DNA of 64,000 bases from NCBI RefSeq assembly GCF_012427705.1, contig NZ_CP048602.1:558001-622000 (forward strand). The letters run 5' to 3'. Positions 57,485 to 64,000 of this stretch are shown here, piece by piece. The position numbers were made by a program, and so were the translations under genes. Under the pieces are notes generated by a model. That model was not told the DNA's origin, ran no database searches, and saw nothing but the letters and a program-made list of their open reading frames with translations. Each line of letters opens with the position of its first letter. Position 1 is the first letter of the stretch. The DNA comes from Vreelandella piezotolerans (GTDB lineage: Bacteria > Pseudomonadota > Gammaproteobacteria > Pseudomonadales > Halomonadaceae).

Positions 57485-58106
57485 TGATCGGTCCTCCTGC
57501 GGCGGTGGCATCGGCGTCGTCATGGGTGACGAGTAGAGCGGGTAGGCCCGCTTCCCGCAGTTGACTGAAGACCAGCGCGCGCATCTCTTGGCGTAGGGTC
57601 GTATCCAGCTTGGAGAAGGGTTCGTCCAGTAATACGGCGCGGGGTTGGGAGAGCAGCAGCCGCATCAATGCCACCCTAGCCTGCTGCCCGCCAGAAAGCG
57701 TGGCCGGATCGCGGGCTTCAAACCCCGCAAGCCCTATCTGGTCGAGCGCCTTGGCAATCTGGGCACTTTTCTGCGGGCTTCTACGGGGCAGGCCAAAGCG
57801 CAGGTTGCCGCCGACACTCAAATGGGGAAACAGCAACGGGTCTTGAAACAGTAACCCCACGCCGCGCTGCTCGGCGGGCAGGTGTAGTATGTTGGTATCC
57901 CCAAGGCGAACCCGCCCCTGGGCGGTGAACGTGTTGGGTAAAAAACCGGCGATAAACGCTAGTAGCGTCGATTTACCAGAACCCGAGGGACCCATCACGG
58001 TGAGCACGTCGCCTGGGGCCACCGTTGCATCGACTGTCAACAGCAGGCGTTCAGCTAAGTGAATGCTTACTTGCTCGAGGGTCAGGGCGTTGGCAGCGTT
58101 ATTCAT
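57471..58106 (-). CDS. ynjD: ABC transporter ATP-binding protein (YnjD-like)
   Basis: This 211-residue ABC ATPase has Walker A VMGPSGSGKST (about 34-44), Q-loop VGLLFQDPLLFPHL, signature LSGGQQARVALMRLL and Walker B RAVLLDEPFSKLD, with the H-loop in LLVTHDD. It resembles the ThiQ/YnjD importers. It is encoded directly after a double-length permease and a periplasmic binding protein, so together they form one importer. The symbol follows the E. coli ynjBCD homologues; the substrate there is also unknown. Confidence 0.82.
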   Translation of the reverse strand: MNNAANALTLEQVSIHLAERLLLTVDATVAPGDVLTVMGPSGSGKSTLLAFIAGFLPNTFTAQGRVRLGDTNILHLPAEQRGVGLLFQDPLLFPHLSVGGNLRFGLPRRSPQKSAQIAKALDQIGLAGFEARDPATLSGGQQARVALMRLLLSQPRAVLLDEPFSKLDTTLRQEMRALVFSQLREAGLPALLVTHDDADATAAGGPIIALG

Positions 58107-58130
58107 GAGGTTCCTTATCCACAGGGCGTC

Positions 58131-59819
58131 TTAACCTTGGCGTTTAACGTTAAGAGGTGTGCGTCTTGGAGCGCCCAGCCACCTTGGCAAGGCGACGGCG
58201 ATCATAAAGCCGACGAGCGGCAGGCCCGCTTGCACCAGCGCCCATACGCCGATTAAGCGGCGGTTTCCCCCGGAGGCCAGCGCCACGGCTTCGGTGGTCA
58301 CCGTTGGGACTCTGCCTGCGCCTAATAGTTGGGTGGGTAAATATTGGCCAATACTGACCGCCAAACCCACCGCCACGGCGGTCAGCAGCGGGGCGAGCAG
58401 GAGTGGCAGCCGCACGCGCCAAAACGCCCTGCGGCGCGAGACGCCCAGCGACTGCGCAATGTAGAGCCAGCGCGGATCCAAGCGGCGGTAGGCCTCGGCT
58501 AGCGAGAGATACACATAAGGCAGCACGAACAGCAGGTGGCCCGCTACCACCAGCGCTAGCTGAGGGAGAATGCCCAGGCGCTCGGCGGCCACCACTAAGC
58601 CATATAAAAATGCGATTTGCGGCACCAGCAGTGGCAAATAGAGCAGCCAGAGCGAACGGGTAGGGTGAATCTGCTGGCGCTGTTCATTTTCGAGAGTGGC
58701 GACGACCAACACGGCCGCCACGCCGGTCGAAAGCAGGGCAATGAGTGCGGTATGGGTCAGTGGGCCAGCCAGCATGCTGACACTGCGCTGCCAGTGGTCG
58801 ACGGTAAGCGACTGCGGTAGCAGCTCAGGAAAACGCCAGAACCCGGCCACCGAGAAGAGCCCAAGCCCCGCCAGCGAGGCCAGCGCGGCGGCGCTTGCCA
58901 GAGCAAGCCCTACGCGTCCGAACACACGAACGGCGGCGTCTCCCCGCGTGCGCTCGCCATTGATCAACCAGCGCTGGCTCAGCCTGCGGGCTAGCTGCTC
59001 CAACAGCCACCAGCTCAGCAGCGCGGCCAGCGTTACGCCCAGCTGCAGTACTGCCGCCGCCGACGCCATGAAGCGACGGGTGAGGTCGGGGTCGCTAAAC
59101 CAGCCAAGAATCGAGACGCTCAAGGTAGGTGGCAAGCGCGGCCCCAAAATCAGCGCCATATCCACCACGGAGGTCGCATAAGCAATCACTGCATACACCG
59201 GTAGGCGGATGAGTGGATAGAGCGACGGCAGCACCCCTTTGAGCCAAGCAACCGTGGGCGAGTAGCCCAACGATCGTGCCAGCCGCAGGCGCTGCTCGGC
59301 CTGGAGCTGAGGCAGTGCCGCGAGGCTCATTAGCAGCAGAAAGGGCGCTTCCTTCAAGACGAGGCCAAGCGTGAGCGCAAGCCCCCACGGATCGTTGACG
59401 ATCAGCGCATCGGGGGGCGCCTCCCAGCCGGAGAGCCACGGGGAGATCAGTCGTGCCATCAGCCCAGAAGGCGCAATCAGAAAAGCAAAGCCAAACGCCA
59501 CCGCCGCGTGGGGAATCGCCAGCAAAGGTGACACTAACCGGCGCAGGCTGCGGTCCAGCCAAGTGCCTTGGCTGGCAGCTAAAAACAGCACGACGATGAG
59601 CAGCGCTAACGCCGTACTGGCCAGGCCGCTGGCAAAACTCACCGCCACCGAGCGGCCAAGCCCCGGCTGTGCGAAAAGCATTTGCCAAGCAAAGAGGTTG
59701 GCCTGATCGCTCCCCAGTACCGGCAAGTAGCCAAAGGCGGGCAGTAGTACCATGCCAAGCCCCGCGGTGACGGGTATCACCAGTAGGGCAATGATCACGA
59801 TCGGCGCTAGCCGTAGCAT
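58131..59819 (-). CDS. ynjC: ABC transporter permease, fused double unit (YnjC-like)
   Basis: This 562-residue membrane protein has about 12 hydrophobic segments in two homologous permease halves, like ThiP and YnjC. The cytoplasmic coupling loops can be seen near EQRLRLARSLGYSPTVAWLK in the first half and AEAYRRLDPRWLYIAQSLGV in the second. It pairs with the downstream ATPase and the upstream binding protein. The substrate is unknown; thiamine, suggested by ThiP similarity, is not supported by any gene here. Confidence 0.83.
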   Translation of the reverse strand: MLRLAPIVIIALLVIPVTAGLGMVLLPAFGYLPVLGSDQANLFAWQMLFAQPGLGRSVAVSFASGLASTALALLIVVLFLAASQGTWLDRSLRRLVSPLLAIPHAAVAFGFAFLIAPSGLMARLISPWLSGWEAPPDALIVNDPWGLALTLGLVLKEAPFLLLMSLAALPQLQAEQRLRLARSLGYSPTVAWLKGVLPSLYPLIRLPVYAVIAYATSVVDMALILGPRLPPTLSVSILGWFSDPDLTRRFMASAAAVLQLGVTLAALLSWWLLEQLARRLSQRWLINGERTRGDAAVRVFGRVGLALASAAALASLAGLGLFSVAGFWRFPELLPQSLTVDHWQRSVSMLAGPLTHTALIALLSTGVAAVLVVATLENEQRQQIHPTRSLWLLYLPLLVPQIAFLYGLVVAAERLGILPQLALVVAGHLLFVLPYVYLSLAEAYRRLDPRWLYIAQSLGVSRRRAFWRVRLPLLLAPLLTAVAVGLAVSIGQYLPTQLLGAGRVPTVTTEAVALASGGNRRLIGVWALVQAGLPLVGFMIAVALPRWLGAPRRTPLNVKRQG

Positions 59820-59855
59820 GGTTCAGTGAGTCGCACGCGACGAGGAGGAGTGCGC

Positions 59856-61073
59856 TTAGTTGACACCGTAACGCTCGAGCCAAGCATCCTGTAGGGCGTT
59901 CATCCAGCTAGGATGGGGTTCTGCCAGGGTGTTGGATAGCGCATCGACCGGCAGCGCCGAGGGATGACGGTCACCCTGCTCGAAGAGTGCCTGGTCGCTT
60001 GGCTCGAGCTGCTGAATGGCCAGCACGCTGCGGTCGCCCCACATGCTGAGCGACTGCTTCTGGGCCTGCGCTTCCGGGGAGAGCAGGAAGTTGGCTAGCG
60101 CCATCGCGCCCGCTTTATGCGGCGAGTTGTAGGGAATGGCTACGAAGTGCACGTTGCCTAGGGTGCCGCCTTCGAGTACGTAGCTGCGCACGCTTTGCGG
60201 CAGTTCATACTCCATCACCGCTACGGCAGCGTCGGTGGGGTAGAACGAGAAAGCGAGGCTGAGTTCACCGTCGCTCATCAGCGTACGAAGGTTAGGGCCG
60301 GATTCGGGAAAGCTGCGCCCGCTGCGCCATAAATGTGGGTGAAGCTCGTCCAAGTAGGCCCACAGCGGCGCGGTGATCTCTTCGAATGTGGTCTCGTCGA
60401 CAGGGGCATAGAGCGCGTCAGCTTGGTCGGTGAGCTCGATCAGCGCCTGTTTTAGGAACGTACTGCCGGTAAAGTCGGGGATACGCGGATAGCTGAACTG
60501 TCCAGGATTCGCTCTGGCCCAGGTGAGTAATTCCTCGATGCTTTGGGGCGGCGTATCGGTTTGGGCGCTGTCGTAGTAGAAGGTGATTTGCGCCTTGCCC
60601 CAGGGGGACTCGTAGCCTTCGGTGGGTAGAGTGAAGTCGGTGACGACTTCGGGATTCTCGTCAGGATAGGTAAGAGCGAAGTTCGGCAGCGACGCCGCAA
60701 AAGGCCCAAACAGCAGGTCTTGCTCACGCATGGCGGCGAAGTTTTCGCCGTTGATCCAAATAAGATCAATGCTGCCATCGCTATCGTTGCCCGCCTGCTG
60801 TTCACCCAGCACCCGTGCCACGGCGCTGCTGGTATCGTCGAGCTTCACGTGCTCTACGCGAACGCCGTAGCTCTCCTGCATCTGCTCTGCGACCCAGGCA
60901 ATATAGCGGTTGGTGCGCGCATCGCCGCCCCAGGCATTCCAGTACACGGTTTGGCCGTCGGCGGCGTCCAGTACGCTCTCCCACTCTTGCGGGTCGGGCG
61001 TGGCAACCGCAGGCGCGGCTAGGCTTATCAGAGCAAACGCCACGGCGGTGGCCAGAGCAGAGCGTGGTTTCAT
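59856..61073 (-). CDS. ynjB: ABC transporter substrate-binding protein (YnjB-like)
   Basis: This periplasmic binding protein has 405 residues from ATG 61073 (MKPRSALATAVAFALISLAA), with GAGG 6 nt upstream; an ATG five codons earlier has no better site. A signal peptide is cut near AVA. The core has VYWNAWGGDARTNRYIAWVA, DLIWINGENFAAMREQDLLF and YESPWGKAQITFYYD, which strongly resemble YnjB (type 2 binding fold). It should deliver an unknown solute to the YnjC/YnjD transporter. Confidence 0.85.
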   Translation of the reverse strand: MKPRSALATAVAFALISLAAPAVATPDPQEWESVLDAADGQTVYWNAWGGDARTNRYIAWVAEQMQESYGVRVEHVKLDDTSSAVARVLGEQQAGNDSDGSIDLIWINGENFAAMREQDLLFGPFAASLPNFALTYPDENPEVVTDFTLPTEGYESPWGKAQITFYYDSAQTDTPPQSIEELLTWARANPGQFSYPRIPDFTGSTFLKQALIELTDQADALYAPVDETTFEEITAPLWAYLDELHPHLWRSGRSFPESGPNLRTLMSDGELSLAFSFYPTDAAVAVMEYELPQSVRSYVLEGGTLGNVHFVAIPYNSPHKAGAMALANFLLSPEAQAQKQSLSMWGDRSVLAIQQLEPSDQALFEQGDRHPSALPVDALSNTLAEPHPSWMNALQDAWLERYGVN

Positions 61074-61097
61074 CGCACACCTCATCAAATCAGTTGG

Positions 61098-62147
61098 TTA
61101 TAGAGCGGTTTGTAGGCACTGAAGTTCACTGTGAACATGGTCGATAATGGGCAGTGAGAGGTAGTGTTCCACGCGGTCGCGCACGTGGTCGATCACGGCG
61201 GCATCGGTGAGCTCCGCCGACCAATCCTCTCCCCGGCGCTCGCTATCCTGGCGTTGCAGGTGCTGAGCGCGCCACTTGGCACACCACGTCAGCGACCATA
61301 GCCACGTCGCGCGCCGACAGGCAATTAGCGTATTCACGCTGGGAAGCACGATATCAGGCGTGGCGGCCATGGCCGTCTGCCAGCGGCGATAGAACGCAAT
61401 GACCTCGTCCAAGCTGAGCACCGCCTGGCTGTTAAGGTCCCAGGTGGTCGAGGTGTAGAGTGAGGTATGGGCTAAATCGATGCCCGGCAGTCCGTAGCGG
61501 CATTTTTCGAGATCGACGAGTATGGCGCGCCCCTGGTCCTTGACCAAAAAATTGCCGGGGTGGGTATCGAAGCTGATCAGCGTAGCGGCGGCGTCATCCA
61601 GCGTGCTGGGCAGTAAATCCAGCTCCTGTTGAATACGCAGATGAATGCTGCTGGGAAGCTGGGCGTCGTCGAGCCATTTTGCCTGCAGAGACACTTCTTC
61701 CACCATGGCCTGCCAAGGTGATTTGGGGGCCAGTAACGGCGGGCGGTGGCGAGGCAGCGGCTGGCGGTGCAGGCTGGCGAGGGTGTCGGCAATGGCAGGC
61801 AGGTCCTGGGGAAGTTCGGCCAAGCGCCCGCGAATTGCCTCGACCAGCAGCGCGCCGCGTGGTAGCGATTCGCTGGGCGGTAGTACGCCCTGCAACCGAG
61901 GCGTATGTCCGCCTTGGCTGGCCCGTTCATAGCAGGCGGCTTGATAGGCCAAGTTCTCTTCTGGCGGCAGATTCATCTGGCTCTGTTTGGGCAGCCGAGC
62001 CACCCAGTCATCGGCGTCTCGGTGGATCCACACGTGGTCGTGTGCTAGGCCCGTATCCGCCATGGGCGTCAGCGAACGGTAGTCGATCTTTGCTTGCTGC
62101 AGCGTACTGCCCAATGCCTTCAGGCGCGCCTCAGAGAGTGTCGGCAT
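61098..62147 (-). CDS. APH-fold phosphotransferase (choline/thiamine kinase-like)
   Basis: This 349-residue protein has the aminoglycoside phosphotransferase fold. The catalytic loop reads SFDTHPGNFLV, so the Asp and Asn are in place, but the first His of the usual HGDLHPGN motif is Ser. The metal-binding DxD-type segment is ILVDLEKCRYGLPGIDLAH. The substrate could be a small alcohol such as choline, thiamine or a sugar. It is the first gene of the eight-gene operon, 24 nt before ynjB, so it may phosphorylate the imported compound; that is inference from position. Confidence 0.72.
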   Translation of the reverse strand: MPTLSEARLKALGSTLQQAKIDYRSLTPMADTGLAHDHVWIHRDADDWVARLPKQSQMNLPPEENLAYQAACYERASQGGHTPRLQGVLPPSESLPRGALLVEAIRGRLAELPQDLPAIADTLASLHRQPLPRHRPPLLAPKSPWQAMVEEVSLQAKWLDDAQLPSSIHLRIQQELDLLPSTLDDAAATLISFDTHPGNFLVKDQGRAILVDLEKCRYGLPGIDLAHTSLYTSTTWDLNSQAVLSLDEVIAFYRRWQTAMAATPDIVLPSVNTLIACRRATWLWSLTWCAKWRAQHLQRQDSERRGEDWSAELTDAAVIDHVRDRVEHYLSLPIIDHVHSELQCLQTAL

Positions 62148-62202
62148 AAAGCGTTCCGTGTGATTGACGAGAGGTCATGTCATGAATGGTCGACGCGTGC
62201 GA

Positions 62203-62219
62203 CTGTCAGTCAGTGACAG
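62203..62219. repeat. Inverted repeat upstream of the phosphotransferase operon
   Basis: CTGTCA-GTCAG-TGACAG lies about 60 bp upstream of the first gene of the minus-strand operon in the 201-bp gap 62148-62348. It could be an operator. No clear promoter was identified there. Confidence 0.35.
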
Positions 62220-62300
62220 CATGACGTTTAACCTTACACGGTTCGTCATAAAAAACGATGGCCATGCAGGTCGTCGCGTGAAAAAGGCGATGTAGATACG

Positions 62301-62327
62301 ACAACGGCACCCAGTAGGTGCCGTTGT
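62301..62327 (-). terminator. Hairpin downstream of valS
   Basis: ACAACGGCACC and its complement (62301-62311/62317-62327) form an 11-bp perfect stem 22 bp after the valS stop. A T-run on the minus strand comes only later (about 62281-62285), so termination strength is uncertain. Confidence 0.5.
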
Positions 62328-62348
62328 GAGACTGTCATGAGCGGGGGA

Positions 62349-64000
62349 TTACATCGCGGCAATCTTCGCTTGCTGCTCTTCCAACAACTTTTTGGCGGAC
62401 TGGTACTCTGCCAGTTTGCCGCGCTCCTTCTCGATCACGGCGTCGGGGGCTTTGGCAATGAAACCTTCGTTGCTCAGTTTCTTCTCGATACCGCCGATGA
62501 GCTTATCCTGCTTCTCGATCTCTTTGGCGAGGCGGGCAAGCTCCGCGTCTTTATCGATCAGGTCTGCCATCGGTACCAACACTTCCATATCGCCGACCAG
62601 CTGGGTGGCCGAAAGCGGGGCGTCTTCTGGGTTGGCCAGCCAGGTCACGCTCTCCAGTTTCGCCAGCTTGGCCAGGAAGCGGCGGTTCTGCTCCAGGCGC
62701 TCGGCGTCCTCGGGCTGGCCTTTGGTCAGCAGCACGTCCAGCGGCTTACCAGGGGCAATGTTCATCTCGGCGCGGATGTTGCGCACGGCGATGATCACGC
62801 CTTTCAGCCATTCGATGTCGCGGGTGGCCTGCTCGTCGATCTTGCTATCGTCGGCTTCCGGCCACGCCTGGTGCATGATGGAGGCGCCGTCGCCCATGTA
62901 GGTGCCCGTCAGGGGAGCCACCCGCTGCCAGATCTCTTCCGAAATGTAGGGCATCATCGGGTGGGCCAGGCGCAGAATGGTTTCCAGTACCCGCACCAGG
63001 GTGCGGCGGGTGCCGCGTTTGGCTCTATCGCTGGCCGCCTCGTCCCAGAGGACCGGCTTGGAAAGCTCCAGGTACCAGTCGCAGTACTCGTTCCAGACGA
63101 ACTCGTAAAGTGCCTGGGACGCGTGGTCGAAACGGTACTCGTCCATGGCTTTGGTGACCTGCGCTTCGGTTTTCTGTAGCTGGGAGATGATCCAGCGGTC
63201 CGCCAGCGAGAGCTCCACTTCCTCGCCCAAGGTGCCACAGTCCTCGCCCTCGGCGTTCATTAGCACGTAGCGCGAGGCGTTCCAGAGCTTGTTACAGAAG
63301 TTGCGGTAGCCATCCAGGCGGTTCATGTCGAACTTGATATCGCGCCCGGTAGTGGCCTGTGAAAGGAACGTAAAGCGCAGCGCATCGGTGCCGTGGGGCT
63401 CGATGCCGTCTTTAAATTCCTCTTTGGTGGCTTTGGCAATCGCCTTGGCTTTCTGGGGCTGCATCATGTTGCCGGTGCGCTTTTCCAGCAGCGCGTCCAG
63501 GCTGATGCCGTCGATCAAGTCGATGGGGTCCAGCACGTTGCCCTTGGACTTGGACATCTTCTGGCCCTGACCATCGCGTACCAGGCCGTGGACGTAAACG
63601 GTCTTGAAGGGGACTTCACCGGTAAATTTCAGCGTCATCATGATCATCCGGGCGACCCAGAAGAAGATGATGTCGAAACCGGTGACCAGCACGCTGGAGG
63701 GGTGGAAGGTTTCCAGCTCCGGCGTTTTCTCCGGCCAGCCGAGGGTGCCAAACGTCCATAGGCCCGAGCTGAACCAGGTGTCCAGCACGTCTTCGTCCTG
63801 GGTCAGTACGACGTCAGCGCCGAGGCCATGCTTCTCGCGGGCTTCCTCTTCAGTTCGAGCCACGTACACATTGCCGTCGGCGTCGTACCAGGCAGGAATG
63901 CGGTGGCCCCACCACAGTTGGCGGGAGATACACCAGTCCTGCAGGTCGCGCATCCAGGCGAAATACATGTTTTCGTAGTTCTTCGGCACGAACTGAATGT
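62349..64000 (-). CDS. valS: Valyl-tRNA synthetase ValS, C-terminal part (5' end outside window)
   Basis: This class I aminoacyl-tRNA synthetase charges tRNA-Val. About 550 C-terminal codons are visible. The reading continues past the apparent start at 63989 to the window edge ([18 protein letters not shown]). It shows [20 protein letters not shown], the KMSKS loop [16 protein letters not shown], the anticodon-binding domain ([33 protein letters not shown]) and the C-terminal coiled-coil tRNA arm ([20 protein letters not shown]). The HIGH motif lies outside the window. Confidence 0.97.
   Translation of the reverse strand, partial: IQFVPKNYENMYFAWMRDLQDWCISRQLWWGHRIPAWYDADGNVYVARTEEEAREKHGLGADVVLTQDEDVLDTWFSSGLWTFGTLGWPEKTPELETFHPSSVLVTGFDIIFFWVARMIMMTLKFTGEVPFKTVYVHGLVRDGQGQKMSKSKGNVLDPIDLIDGISLDALLEKRTGNMMQPQKAKAIAKATKEEFKDGIEPHGTDALRFTFLSQATTGRDIKFDMNRLDGYRNFCNKLWNASRYVLMNAEGEDCGTLGEEVELSLADRWIISQLQKTEAQVTKAMDEYRFDHASQALYEFVWNEYCDWYLELSKPVLWDEAASDRAKRGTRRTLVRVLETILRLAHPMMPYISEEIWQRVAPLTGTYMGDGASIMHQAWPEADDSKIDEQATRDIEWLKGVIIAVRNIRAEMNIAPGKPLDVLLTKGQPEDAERLEQNRRFLAKLAKLESVTWLANPEDAPLSATQLVGDMEVLVPMADLIDKDAELARLAKEIEKQDKLIGGIEKKLSNEGFIAKAPDAVIEKERGKLAEYQSAKKLLEEQQAKIAAM

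Overview
The window is a 64-kb stretch of a gammaproteobacterial chromosome. It is GC-rich, densely coding and almost entirely made of housekeeping genes. Gene order (rpsB-tsf-pyrH-frr-uppS-cdsA-dxr-rseP-bamA-skp-lpxD-fabZ-lpxA-lpxB-rnhB-dnaE-accA-tilS; map-glnD-dapC; coaBC-dut-algC-argB-slmA; ftsX-rpoH) and protein sequence character point to the Oceanospirillales, most likely Halomonas or a close relative. That placement is by recognition; no search was run. I see no tRNA, rRNA, CRISPR, transposase or prophage gene.

Layout. 1-7.2 kb: the end of ftsX, rpoH (heat-shock sigma factor), then on the minus strand slmA, argB, algC, dut and coaBC, then radC. 7.4-12.9 kb: rpmB-rpmG, mutM, rlmI, a hotdog thioesterase, ald, slyX and a membrane-anchored cold-shock-domain protein. 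12.9-20.7 kb (minus): the lysine/peptidoglycan block (unknown small gene, dapE, dapD, ArsC-like protein, dapC), glnD and map. 21.0-41.7 kb (plus): translation factors, isoprenoid and phospholipid synthesis, outer-membrane biogenesis, lipid A synthesis, replication and fatty acid synthesis in one long run. 41.7-47.6 kb: ppx (minus), rho, ubiD, a flavin reductase and a 42-residue membrane peptide.

47.6-49.2 kb is the most interesting regulatory stretch. A class I DAHP synthase gene (first step of aromatic amino acid synthesis) is preceded by two consecutive short ORFs with good ribosome-binding sites and clusters of Tyr, Trp and Phe codons. The first is followed by a 16-bp perfect intrinsic terminator. 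In both ORFs a strong hairpin begins exactly 6 nt after the last Phe codon. This looks like a tandem leader-peptide attenuator sensing aromatic amino acids.

49.2-52.8 kb: a DUF3087-type membrane protein, two small lipoproteins, a YdjM-type membrane protein and glyoxalase I. 52.8-62.1 kb (minus): a tight eight-gene accessory operon. It holds an APH-fold kinase, an ABC transporter resembling YnjBCD, two glycosyltransferase-like proteins of the families first described as rSAM/selenodomain-associated transferases 2 and 1, a VTT-membrane-domain/flavoprotein disulfide reductase fusion, and a stand-alone FAD oxidoreductase of the family often fused to SelD. Its substrate is unknown, and neither the radical SAM partner nor selD is in the window. 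The window closes with the C-terminal part of valS.
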